Source: Hyphomicrobiales bacterium (GTDB taxonomy: Bacteria; Pseudomonadota; Alphaproteobacteria; Rhizobiales; Rhizobiaceae). Taken from it: DNA of 64,000 nt. The stretch is from NCBI GenBank assembly GCA_900467745.1, contig UBQW01000016.1, forward strand, positions 310,001 through 374,000. Reading direction: 5' to 3'. The notes under the pieces were generated by a model that ran no database searches, was not told the DNA's origin, and worked only from the letters and a program-made list of their open reading frames with translations. Position numbers and translations under genes: made by a program. The stretch's first letter is position 1. The number at the start of each line of letters is the position of its first letter. Below are positions 18,841-27,161 of this stretch, piece after piece.

Positions 18841-19481
18841 GAGGCGTCTTCGCCATAGGGCTGTCGCTCCTGATCGTGCCAGCATCGGCGCAGGCCTACA
18901 CGGTCGTCTCAGACGGCCCCAGGGTTGGCGATCAACCATCCCGGTTCTCCGAAATCTCCCTCCCCGCCTCGCGATTGACACTTCGCGACAACACAAGCTC
19001 AGCCGGGTTGTCGCAGGGCGGATCGTCTTTCTCGCTAAAGAGCATGGACGAAGGAACGCGGCTCAAGACCGAAGCAACCCTTTCGGCACTGGGAGCGCGT
19101 CAGGAAAAGGATCGCATCGTCGTCGACCTTCCAAGCGACGTGCTTTTCGATTTCGACAAGGCGGACATTCGGCCGGAAGCCGCTGTTGTTCTGGCTGAGT
19201 TGGCGGGCATACTGAAGACCATGCCGGACGCGCCGGTATCAATCACAGGACACACCGATTCCAAGGGCAGCGATACTTACAATCAGCGCCTGTCGGAGCG
19301 ACGCGCGTTATCTGTTCGAGAAGCTTTGGCAAAGCTGTCTGTCGCCGAAGGCCGCACGACGGTGGCGGGCAAAGGAGAAAGCCAGCCGGTGGCGCACAAC
19401 GTAACCGCCGATGGACACGACAACCCCGCGGGACGTCAGAAGAACAGGCGCGTCGAATTCGCAATCAAGACAGGAGATTGA
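18837..19481 (+). CDS. OmpA-family peptidoglycan-binding envelope protein
   Basis: The 214-residue protein starts at GTG 18837, overlapping the previous stop. It has a signal peptide (to about residue 20, SAQA) and a C-terminal OmpA domain from about 95, with DVLFDFDKADIRPEA, the peptidoglycan-binding TGHTDSKGSDTYNQRLSERRA motif, and NRRVEF at the end. It likely anchors part of the secretion or adhesion apparatus to the cell wall. Confidence 0.88.
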   Translation: MRGVFAIGLSLLIVPASAQAYTVVSDGPRVGDQPSRFSEISLPASRLTLRDNTSSAGLSQGGSSFSLKSMDEGTRLKTEATLSALGARQEKDRIVVDLPSDVLFDFDKADIRPEAAVVLAELAGILKTMPDAPVSITGHTDSKGSDTYNQRLSERRALSVREALAKLSVAEGRTTVAGKGESQPVAHNVTADGHDNPAGRQKNRRVEFAIKTGD

Positions 19482-19482
19482 C

Positions 19483-19716
19483 ATGGCCCTCACAGCTTGC
19501 CCGGATTGCAACGGAAAAGTTTCTGACAAGGCCTTCGCCTGCCCCTCATGTGGCCATCCGATGAATTCGGGCAAGGGACGGAGCCAGTGGCCCGCCATCA
19601 TTGGCGGTGTCGCAGGCACATACATCTCGGCCAATGCCGTCGTCACGGTGGTTCTCGGCAGTGTCATGATGATCGCGTTTGCTGCGATCATGATAGCAGC
19701 GGTCATGAGCAGCTGA
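19483..19716 (+). CDS. Small zinc-ribbon membrane protein
   Basis: The 77-residue protein starts at ATG 19483 after AGGAGA. It has a zinc ribbon with two CxxC knuckles (CPDC near 6-9 and CPSC near 20-23), a short basic linker, and two hydrophobic segments that could form membrane helices. It follows the OmpA gene directly and closes the operon. Function unknown. Confidence 0.75.
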   Translation: MALTACPDCNGKVSDKAFACPSCGHPMNSGKGRSQWPAIIGGVAGTYISANAVVTVVLGSVMMIAFAAIMIAAVMSS

Positions 19717-19829
19717 TTTGCAGCCCGTCAGTGCCTCGCCGGGCGCATTGTTGACGGGCCCGCGCTTTGTCTGAAGAACGCCCATCTCTGCGGATTGCGA
19801 GATCACACAAGTTTCCATTTGCCAATTAG

Positions 19830-19842
19830 ATAGGATTCCTAT
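19830..19842 (+). promoter_or_regulatory. Palindromic operator candidate for the MarR regulator
   Basis: ATAGGA-T-TCCTAT is a perfect palindrome 12 bases upstream of the marR-like ATG, over the expected promoter, which fits autoregulation. Confidence 0.5.
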
Positions 19843-19853
19843 ATTTAACAAGT

Positions 19854-20495
19854 ATGGAAACACCGAAGAACGCCCACTCCGTCAATTCTCGCATCCGTGA
19901 AGGCTTATCGCGGGTGGCCGCCGCTTTGCGGGCTGATGAGTGGGAAAGGGCTAAAATACTCGGTCTGAACCCGACGCAGCTTGCGATCCTGGTTCTTCTC
20001 GAAGGTAGAGTAGACGGGCTTGGCGTGAAAGAAATTGCCGCTCATCTTGGTGTATCGCAGCCGACGGCGACGGACTCCATCAATGCACTCGAAAAGAAGG
20101 GGCATGTCGAAAAACGGACAGGACTTACCGACGGGCGATCGGTCAGCGTGCGTTTGAGCACGAAAGGGGTAACGCTTCTGAGCCAGGACACCGAGAGCGG
20201 CATGATCGGCAGCGCCATCGGCGCTCTTGGAGATGCGGCGCAGGAAACTTTGCTGGTGACGCTGGTCACGATGATCCGGGAGTTGCAGGAGGAGAATTCC
20301 ATTCCCGTGCAGCGCATGTGCGTCACCTGTCGCTATTTCGACCCATTTGCCCATCCTGAGAGCGACAAGCCCCACCACTGTCATTTCGTTGATGCGCCAT
20401 TCGGCCAGCGGGAACTCCGCGTCGATTGCCGCGAACACGAACAAGCCGATCCCACGTCCCGGGCTGCCACCTGGGACGCATTTCAAGCGGGATAA
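19854..20495 (+). CDS. MarR-family regulator with a Cys-rich C-terminal tail
   Basis: The 213-residue protein has a winged helix at about 35-110 (VKEIAAHLGVSQPTATDSINALEKKGHVEKR) and a dimerising helix. Unusually it carries a 60-residue extension with C156-x2-C159, C176 with neighbouring His residues (HHCHF), and C192, arranged like a metal or Fe-S binding site. Ordinary MarR proteins of about 140-150 residues lack it. It heads a tight run of five same-strand genes and probably represses them in response to a metal, oxidant or thiol-reactive compound (inference). Confidence 0.85.
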   Translation: METPKNAHSVNSRIREGLSRVAAALRADEWERAKILGLNPTQLAILVLLEGRVDGLGVKEIAAHLGVSQPTATDSINALEKKGHVEKRTGLTDGRSVSVRLSTKGVTLLSQDTESGMIGSAIGALGDAAQETLLVTLVTMIRELQEENSIPVQRMCVTCRYFDPFAHPESDKPHHCHFVDAPFGQRELRVDCREHEQADPTSRAATWDAFQAG

Positions 20496-20536
20496 ACGAA
20501 CGCCTCCAGGCAACAAAGAGAAAGGAAACCATCCAT

Positions 20537-21256
20537 ATGTTGAGATCACTTTTGACCGGCACGCTCGTCGTCGCCGGAACGGCGCTGCTATGCCAGTCGA
20601 CTGCGAGCGCCCACGCAATCAAGGCGAAAGCGAACCAGGCGGTCAACGCCTCGCTCGATATCATCGAAACGAAGATCACGACCAAGGGCGACAAGGTGGT
20701 CTTTTCCACCCGCGTTCGCGGCGAGGCCGGCAAGGACAAGCCTGATGCAACCGGCAAGTTCGAAGGTTCGAGCGTTTATGCGTATGTCTGGCCAACCAGC
20801 CTCGATAGCAGCGATGTCGGCTTCGAGAAGAAGCAAGGCATCGTCGCACTTGCCGTTACCCTCCACCCGGATTTCGATGATGGCGCAAATGGCACCAAGA
20901 ACCGTCATGTCTGGCATTCCCATTGGGTCGTGCTTGCCAAGGACAAGGCCTGCGGCGCCGGGCTGAAGGTGGAAGATATCCCGAAGGACACCAAGCCCAA
21001 AGTGCCGGCGACCTGGCCGGGCGTTCCACTTCTGATCGACAGCCCGGCTTATCCGACGACATTCACGGGCGATGAGGTCGACGTCGAGATACCGCTCTCA
21101 CTGATTAACGACATCAAGGGCGCGGCATTTGACGGTGTGACAGCTGGTCTGAAGGTCAACGGCAACCTGCATGCGCCGCTTCTATGCGTCAGCGATGTCT
21201 TCAAGGTCGCGTCCGGTGATCTCAGCCTGCCGGGCAAGGTCGAACCCGCCAAGTGA
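20537..21256 (+). CDS. Secreted protein of unknown function with an HVWHSHW motif
   Basis: The 239-residue protein starts at ATG 20537 after AAAGGAAA. A signal peptide ends around ASA (about residue 24). The mature protein is beta-rich and has NRHVWHSHWVVL near residue 125, a possible metal site, plus two Cys residues (KACGAG near 137 and LLCVSD near 216). It follows the MarR gene by 41 bases. I know no named function for this family. Confidence 0.75.
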   Translation: MLRSLLTGTLVVAGTALLCQSTASAHAIKAKANQAVNASLDIIETKITTKGDKVVFSTRVRGEAGKDKPDATGKFEGSSVYAYVWPTSLDSSDVGFEKKQGIVALAVTLHPDFDDGANGTKNRHVWHSHWVVLAKDKACGAGLKVEDIPKDTKPKVPATWPGVPLLIDSPAYPTTFTGDEVDVEIPLSLINDIKGAAFDGVTAGLKVNGNLHAPLLCVSDVFKVASGDLSLPGKVEPAK

Positions 21257-21338
21257 TGTCGTGAAACACGCGCCGGTTCGTCGACTGCCATCGACGAACC
21301 GGCATATTCTCCCCTCCAGGCTAATAGAGAGAAAGAAC

Positions 21339-21935
21339 ATGGGCAGTTTTACCCCCGATGCCCCGAACAAGGCAACAGCAACCGAAGGCAGGGCGACACC
21401 CAAAGCGCATATCGTGCCGGAGCTTGCCGTCAGTGAATGGTTCAACACGGCAGTGCCGTTGACGCTGGCGGGCCTGCGCGACCGTCCCGTCTTTCTTCAC
21501 AGCTTCCAGCTGCTTTGCCCCGGTTGCGTGTCCGACGCCCTGCCGCAGGTCAAGCGTATCGAAAAGCTGTTTTCTCACACCGACTTGCAAGTAATCGGCC
21601 TCCATACAGTTTTCGAACATCATGCCGCGATGTCGCCCGTCACGCTGCGGGCCTTCCTCCACGAATACGGCATCACATCGCCGGTCGGCGTCGATATGGC
21701 CGATGGCACCTCGGACATTCCGGTCACGATGCGACGCTTCGGCCTGCGTGGAACTCCCTCCTCGGTGTTGATTGGCCGGGGCGGTACGCTTCTCCATCAT
21801 GCCTTCGGCGTCGAGGAGGACATGATTGTGGGCGCTCGGATCGCCATGGCGCTGGCAACCCCCATTCCAGCGCATAATGACCGGTCCGAAGCCGGCTGCG
21901 CCGATGGTCGATGCGATATTCCCACAACCACCTGA
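21339..21935 (+). CDS. Thioredoxin-fold (AhpC/TlpA-like) redoxin with CPGC motif
   Basis: The 198-residue protein has no signal peptide. The redox motif C60-P-G-C63 follows VFLHSFQLL, which matches the strand before the active site in redoxin proteins. A cis-Pro loop is seen at RGTPSSVLI (about 147). The tail EAGCADGRCDIP adds a second Cys pair. It probably reduces disulfides or peroxides in the cytoplasm. It is the third gene of the MarR-led set, 82 bases after the secreted-protein gene. Confidence 0.8.
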   Translation: MGSFTPDAPNKATATEGRATPKAHIVPELAVSEWFNTAVPLTLAGLRDRPVFLHSFQLLCPGCVSDALPQVKRIEKLFSHTDLQVIGLHTVFEHHAAMSPVTLRAFLHEYGITSPVGVDMADGTSDIPVTMRRFGLRGTPSSVLIGRGGTLLHHAFGVEEDMIVGARIAMALATPIPAHNDRSEAGCADGRCDIPTTT

Positions 21936-21952
21936 GAAATGGACAACAGACC

Positions 21953-22666
21953 ATGACAAAAACCGTTCTAGCGCTCCGGCACGTGCATTTCGAAGATCTC
22001 GGCCTCTTTGCCGATACTTTGACGGACGCCGGCTATGACATCCGATACAGCGACGTCGGCGATCTCGATTTCTGCGCCGGCGATCCACTTGCGCCCGATC
22101 TTCTCGTCATCCTCGGCGGGCCGATCGGGGTTTATGACGATCATTATTCGTTTCTAGAGGCCGAGCGTACATTCATCCGCACAAGGCTCGAAGGCGGCCT
22201 GCCGACGCTCGGGATCTGCCTCGGCGCTCAGCTGATTGCGGCAGCCCTCGGCGAGAAGGTGTTCGCGACAGGCTTGAAGGAGATCGGCTTTTCCCAGCTC
22301 ATGCTGACCGACGACGGAATGTCGAGCCCGTTGAAGCACCTTGAGGACGTCCACGTTCTACATTGGCATGGCGACACCTATAGCCTGCCGCTGGGTGCTG
22401 CCAACCTGGCATCCTCTGCCCTGGTCGAGCAGCAGGCATTTTCGATCGGCGAGAACGTGCTCGGCCTGCAGTTTCATCCCGAGGCCGAAACCGATCGGTA
22501 CCTTGAGCGCTGGCTGGTCGGCCATGCCGCCGAACTCGGATCGGCCGGCATCGATATCGCAGCCTTGCGGCGCGACGCTGCACGATATGGCCCGCCTTTG
22601 GCGACGGCTGCCCGCGCGTTGCTTCGAGAGTGGCTCGCCGGCCTCAAGACGGAACGGGCGATATGA
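21953..22666 (+). CDS. Class I glutamine amidotransferase-like protein
   Basis: The 237-residue protein shows the GATase1 core: LVILGGP near 51-57, nucleophile C89 in GICLGAQ, and H175-P-E177 in LQFHPEAE, so the catalytic triad is intact. It resembles stand-alone GMP-synthase-like amidotransferases that act on small amides or glutamyl conjugates. It overlaps the MOSC gene by ATGA. Confidence 0.87.
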   Translation: MTKTVLALRHVHFEDLGLFADTLTDAGYDIRYSDVGDLDFCAGDPLAPDLLVILGGPIGVYDDHYSFLEAERTFIRTRLEGGLPTLGICLGAQLIAAALGEKVFATGLKEIGFSQLMLTDDGMSSPLKHLEDVHVLHWHGDTYSLPLGAANLASSALVEQQAFSIGENVLGLQFHPEAETDRYLERWLVGHAAELGSAGIDIAALRRDAARYGPPLATAARALLREWLAGLKTERAI

Positions 22667-23373
22667 CACCGGCAAACGACATGACCAACCTGCCGGTTCT
22701 CAGTCTGCGGGTCGGTGCGGTTGCACCGCTTGGCCCGAACGGCGTTTTGAGCGGCATCGACAAATCGGAGGTTTCAGTACCGCTGCAACTGTCGGAGGCC
22801 GGCTTCGTCGGCGACATGCAGGGCGACACCGTCAGGCATGGCGGCCCGGAAAAGACAGTCCATCATTATCCTTTTGACCATTATGCTTTCTGGACAGGGG
22901 AGTTCGGCGAACAGCCGATCCTCGCAAACCCGGGAGCATTCGGCGAAAACATCGCAACGTTGGGCCTAACGGAGGAGGAAGCCGCCATCGGTGACGTCTT
23001 CAGGCTGGGCAGTGCCGTCATCGAGATCAGCCAGGGCCGGCAACCCTGCTGGAAGCTGAACGAACGCTTCGCGCAAAAGGACATGGCCCGCAAAGTCCAG
23101 GAAACCGGGCGTACCGGCTGGTATTATCGGGTGATAGAGCCCGGGACTGTCGTCCCTGGCGACCATCTCTCGCTTTTGGAGCGCCGCTCTCCAGAATGGA
23201 CGCTTGCCCGTATCTGGAGCACGTTCTACGTCAATACGCTCGACCGATCCGAGCTTACAGCCATCGCAGGCCTCAGCCGCCTGGCCTCCGGCTGGCGTGC
23301 TCACGCTGCTAAACGACTGGAAAGTGGAACGGTGGAAGATTGGACGAGACGATTGCAAGGCATTCAGGGGTAA
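22663..23373 (+). CDS. MOSC-domain protein (YiiM-like)
   Basis: The 236-residue protein begins in the ATGA overlap. It has the MOSC features: GFVGDMQGDTVRHGGPEKTVHHY at 48-69, GAFGENIATLGL near 92-102, and the conserved Cys C129 in ISQGRQPCWKLNERF. This matches the YiiM group, which handles sulfur transferred to or from molybdenum cofactor or N-hydroxylated substrates. It ends the MarR-led operon and is convergent with the AraC gene. Confidence 0.88.
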   Translation: MTPANDMTNLPVLSLRVGAVAPLGPNGVLSGIDKSEVSVPLQLSEAGFVGDMQGDTVRHGGPEKTVHHYPFDHYAFWTGEFGEQPILANPGAFGENIATLGLTEEEAAIGDVFRLGSAVIEISQGRQPCWKLNERFAQKDMARKVQETGRTGWYYRVIEPGTVVPGDHLSLLERRSPEWTLARIWSTFYVNTLDRSELTAIAGLSRLASGWRAHAAKRLESGTVEDWTRRLQGIQG

Positions 23374-23470
23374 GCACATATGGTCGACGCTCTGAAAGAT
23401 ACGAGCTATCGACACCTCTTGATAGATCGACGAGTGTGAAAAAGCGCCGCCTTCTCAAATGAAATCGAGC

Positions 23471-24352
23471 TCAGGGCAATTCGATGACCGAATATTGCCT
23501 ATAGGCTGAGGGGCTGCACCCCACGGTCTCTTGGAACTGCGTTGAGAGATGAAAGGCGGAGCTGAAACCAAGCAGTCCCGCCACCTCCTTTACCGATTTA
23601 TCAGTATTGGCGAAGATGTCCTGCGCCCTTCGGATTCGCAGCGAGACCAGGTGCTGCTTGGGCGAGATGCCCGTCTTTTCACGAAAGACGCGCCTGAAGT
23701 GCGAGTAGCTTACCCCAAGTTCTTCAGCGAGCTTTTCCACGGAAACGCGCTGAGTACACCGCTCCATCAACAACACACGCGCCCGCTCCACGAGCCTGTC
23801 CGCCGGCGCCGCTGACGCGAGTTCGCTCTGCCTGGAAAGCAGCGCCAACAATTGCAGGCCGAGGGTCGAGATCAGTGATTGGTTGGAGAGACCTTCTTCA
23901 ATCGCCAGTCCGTGGATCTTCTCGAACACCTCGGCAAATTCTGGGGTCGAGGGCAACACAGACCTCGCTGGGTCGATCAATCCAGCCGTGCGGGCAAAAT
24001 CAAAGGCAGTGCTGCGGCATTCGATCCAGTTTTCGGTCCAGCCAAGCTCTGGATCGGGAGCAAAGCGATGCCAGACGCCAGGAAAGAGCAGAACGATTGA
24101 CCCCGATTGCACGAGTTGGGTGCGACCACGGTGTGAGAATTCAAACAGTCCCTGCCCTTCCGAGATCAGGATCACCTGATACGCCTGCAGGATACGGCCT
24201 CGCTTCCAGTCGAAGTGATGATCGTCCGGATGGCGGATCGGCGGGTACTCAGAATGAGGCATGATTTTCGTATGCCCAATAGAGATCGCGGTGCATCCCC
24301 AAGCAGAACATAGCCGATTATCGGGTAAATAGAGGGAATAGTTCTGAGCCAC
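23471..24352 (-). CDS. AraC-family transcriptional regulator
   Basis: The 293-residue protein has an N-terminal cupin sensing domain (QVILISEGQGLFEFSHRG near 60 and LLFPGVWHRF near 88) and a C-terminal double helix-turn-helix (VSVEKLAEELGVSYSHFRRVFREKTGISPKQHLV and KEVAGLLGFSSAFHLSTQFQ). This is the sugar-responsive AraC layout. The start is GTG 24350-24352. It diverges from the isomerase-ABC operon and probably activates it through the direct repeats at 24367-24397. Confidence 0.9.
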   Translation of the reverse strand: MAQNYSLYLPDNRLCSAWGCTAISIGHTKIMPHSEYPPIRHPDDHHFDWKRGRILQAYQVILISEGQGLFEFSHRGRTQLVQSGSIVLLFPGVWHRFAPDPELGWTENWIECRSTAFDFARTAGLIDPARSVLPSTPEFAEVFEKIHGLAIEEGLSNQSLISTLGLQLLALLSRQSELASAAPADRLVERARVLLMERCTQRVSVEKLAEELGVSYSHFRRVFREKTGISPKQHLVSLRIRRAQDIFANTDKSVKEVAGLLGFSSAFHLSTQFQETVGCSPSAYRQYSVIELP

Positions 24353-24366
24353 GCGTCTCGCCAGAT

Positions 24367-24397
24367 GATCATTTTTTGTATGCTTCAGATCATTTTT
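24367..24397 (+). promoter_or_regulatory. Two direct-repeat half-sites, likely AraC-type activator binding site
   Basis: GATCATTTTT occurs at 24367-24376 and again at 24388-24397. The 21-base period equals two DNA turns and matches AraC I1-I2 half-site geometry. The repeats lie just outside the regulator's start codon in the divergent promoter region. Confidence 0.5.
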
Positions 24398-24608
24398 GAA
24401 GAAAAGATCGTGATGTCAACTTCTATCTCTGATGCTACGGTTCGCCAAGAGGATGGAGCCGACGGCAAAAGCTGGCGGACCAAGGCGATAGCCAAGCCGT
24501 AAGTTTCTGCGGCCGTGGAGGAGATTAGACAGTGTCATCATTCCCGAACGTGGTCGGCGCGAGCCCACCGCAAAGCGCTGTGTTTTGCCGCTTACCGGCG
24601 GAGCGCGC

Positions 24609-26036
24609 ATGACGCACCGCAAGCTAAAGGTCGGCCTGTTCGGGATCGGACTGGCAACATACTGGCCGCAGTTCGAAGGATTGGAAGAAAGACTTTCGAG
24701 CTATGTCGGCCAGATGGCTGAGAAGCTGGCCCGTCCCGATATTGATGTCGTCAATCTCGGACTGATTGACACCCCCGAAAAAGCATTGGATGCGGGCCAC
24801 CGCTTCCGTGAGGCGGATGTCGATATTATCTTTCTGCACGTTACGACCTATGCACTGTCGTCCACGGTCCTGCCTGCCGTCCGACGTGCACGTGTTCCTG
24901 TCGTGATCCTCAACCTGCAGCCCGAAGCCGCGATCGATTACCGCAGCTTCAATGCCCTCGGCGACCGGACGAAGATGACTGGCGAATGGCTGGCCTACTG
25001 CGGCGCTTGCCCGGTGCCGGAAATCGCAAACGTCTTTCGCCGCTCGGGCGTGGCCTTTCATCAGATCACCGGCATGTTGCACGGCGACGCGATCGTTGAC
25101 CGCGAGATTGCCGACTGGATCGATGCAGCACGTGTCGCTCACGTCATGGCACATAACAGGCTGGGCGTCATGGGTCGGTACTACAATGGCATGCTTGATA
25201 TATACTCTGACCTGACCGCACACACGGCTGCTTTCGGCACGCATATTGAAATTGTCGAGATTGACGAGTTGGCACGCCTGAGGCGGGAGACAACGCAAGA
25301 CGAGCTAGAGGCATCTCTGGAAGCAATCAAGGATGCATTCGACATCGACCCTGAGTGCGACATTGGCGAATTGAGACGGGCTGCCCGCACAGCGGTTGCA
25401 CTCAGGAAATTTGTCGACAACAAGGATCTCGGCTCTCTTGCCTATTACTATGAATCGACGCCCGGCCATGAGTACGAGGACGTGATCACCTCGGTGATCG
25501 TCGGCTGCTCAATTCTCACGGCCAAGGGTGTCCCGGTGGCCGGGGAGTATGAGGTGAAGAACGTCCAGGCGATGAAGATCATGGACAGCTTTGGTGCTGG
25601 TGGATCGTTTACCGAATACTACGCCATGGACCTCCTGGAAGACGTTGTACTGATGGGACATGATGGGCCCGGTCATATCAAGGTTGCGCAAGGAAAGACC
25701 AAGATCAAACCGCTCGAGGTTTATCACGGCAAGGTTGGATCAGGCGTCAGCGTCGAGATGTCCGTCAAGCATGGTCCGGTGACGCTTCTTTCCGTGATCG
25801 AGCGAGACGGACGGATCGTTCTGCTTTGCGCCGAAGGGCAGTCTGTGTCAGGGCCGGTGCTGGAGATCGGCAACACCAACAGCCGCTATCGGTTCGATAT
25901 CGGCGCGCGCCGTTTCGTCGAAGACTGGAATGCGCAGGGCCCGGCGCACCACTGCGCCGTTGGCGTCGGGCATATCGCTACAAAAATTGAAAAACTCGGC
26001 AAGCTTCTCGATCTCGAAGTGGTCCAGGTTTGCTGA
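24609..26036 (+). CDS. L-arabinose/L-fucose isomerase-like protein
   Basis: The 475-residue protein starts at ATG 24609 after GGCGGAG. It has the fucose/arabinose isomerase fold: LKVGLFGIGLATYWPQF at the start, a VVILNLQPE loop near 105, GVMGRYYNGMLDIYSD near 190, and acidic residues in EYEVKNVQAMKIMD near 310. Rhizobial annotations often call this family arabinose isomerase, but the true sugar is usually untested. It is followed by a three-gene ABC importer, so it probably isomerises the imported aldose. Confidence 0.8.
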   Translation: MTHRKLKVGLFGIGLATYWPQFEGLEERLSSYVGQMAEKLARPDIDVVNLGLIDTPEKALDAGHRFREADVDIIFLHVTTYALSSTVLPAVRRARVPVVILNLQPEAAIDYRSFNALGDRTKMTGEWLAYCGACPVPEIANVFRRSGVAFHQITGMLHGDAIVDREIADWIDAARVAHVMAHNRLGVMGRYYNGMLDIYSDLTAHTAAFGTHIEIVEIDELARLRRETTQDELEASLEAIKDAFDIDPECDIGELRRAARTAVALRKFVDNKDLGSLAYYYESTPGHEYEDVITSVIVGCSILTAKGVPVAGEYEVKNVQAMKIMDSFGAGGSFTEYYAMDLLEDVVLMGHDGPGHIKVAQGKTKIKPLEVYHGKVGSGVSVEMSVKHGPVTLLSVIERDGRIVLLCAEGQSVSGPVLEIGNTNSRYRFDIGARRFVEDWNAQGPAHHCAVGVGHIATKIEKLGKLLDLEVVQVC

Positions 26037-26105
26037 GGACGACGAAAGACGACGATACGGTACAGACCGCCATATAGAGTTCAACAGGGTGAGGAGGACC
26101 CGAAA

Positions 26106-27161
26106 ATGCCAATGAAAAATATAAGGAAGCTTGCGCTAAGAGGCCAATGGCTTCTGGTCACCGCCGCCATGGCACTCGCCGGCCACGTGGCAAATTCGGC
26201 GGAAGTTCATCTGGACGCCCCGGCGCCGACGCCGCCGGCCGAAGTCGCCAAGTTCGAACCGATTGCTCCCGGCAGCGCCAAGGGGCTGACCCTCGGCTTC
26301 ACGCAGCTTGTCCTCGGCGTTCCCTTCACGGATGCGCTGCAGCGCGGCATGGAAAAGGCGTCCGAGACCGCCGGCTTCAAGCTTGTAACCTGCGATTCCA
26401 AGATGGATGCGGCAACCGCGCTCGCCTGTGTGCGCCAATTCAAGACGCAAAATGTCGATGGTCTCATCACCTTCCAGGCAGATGCGGCCGCCGCCGCCAA
26501 TATCTGCGCCGAAGGTCCTAAGGTTCCGGTTATCGCGATCGATATCCAACAGAAGCCTTGCGAAACCGCTTTCGTCGGTGCGGCTAATTCCTATGCCGGC
26601 GAGATCGTCGGCCACGAACTGGGCATGTATTTCGCGAAGAACTCCAATTGCCAATATGATGCGTTTATCTCGCTGGAATCCACCGCCGTGGGCGTCGTCA
26701 ACGACCAGCGCATGGGCGGCATCCGCAAGGCGTTCGAAGCGGTGTGCGGGCCAGTCCAGAACCTTCGCATCATCGACACTGGCGCTGGGGGCCAGGCAGA
26801 CGCCGCACAGCGACAGTTTACCGATACGCTGACCGCCTTGCCGGGCGCCGGCAAGATTATCACTGTCGGTATCAATGAGGATGTGATCACCGCAGCGCTT
26901 GCCGCAGCTCGCACGCAAGGTCGCAACCAGGACCTCTACCTCGGTGTTCAGAACTTCGATCCCGACAATTGCCAGATCTGGACAGCTCCGCACTTCATAG
27001 CCACGGCTGCCTACTTCCCCGAGCGCTATGCAGAGCTGATCGTACCGAACCTGGTAAAAGCCATCAAGGGCGAGAAGATCAATAGCCAGATCCTGGTGCC
27101 GCACGAGCTGATCACACCTGACAATGTCAGCAAGGTCTACCCGGAGTACGCCTGCAAATGA
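26106..27161 (+). CDS. Periplasmic sugar-binding protein (RbsB type)
   Basis: The 351-residue protein has GAGGAGG eight bases before ATG 26106. A signal peptide of about 32 residues ends near ANSAE. The mature protein is a periplasmic binding protein 4 fold (LTLGFTQLVLGVPFTDALQRGM, VDGLITFQAD, VPVIAIDI). It has an even number of Cys residues (for example NICAEG, QKPCETAF, NSNCQY, AVCGPV), more than usual and suggesting disulfides. It binds the sugar handled by the upstream isomerase. The stop overlaps the ATPase start (ATGA). Confidence 0.9.
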   Translation: MPMKNIRKLALRGQWLLVTAAMALAGHVANSAEVHLDAPAPTPPAEVAKFEPIAPGSAKGLTLGFTQLVLGVPFTDALQRGMEKASETAGFKLVTCDSKMDAATALACVRQFKTQNVDGLITFQADAAAAANICAEGPKVPVIAIDIQQKPCETAFVGAANSYAGEIVGHELGMYFAKNSNCQYDAFISLESTAVGVVNDQRMGGIRKAFEAVCGPVQNLRIIDTGAGGQADAAQRQFTDTLTALPGAGKIITVGINEDVITAALAAARTQGRNQDLYLGVQNFDPDNCQIWTAPHFIATAAYFPERYAELIVPNLVKAIKGEKINSQILVPHELITPDNVSKVYPEYACK

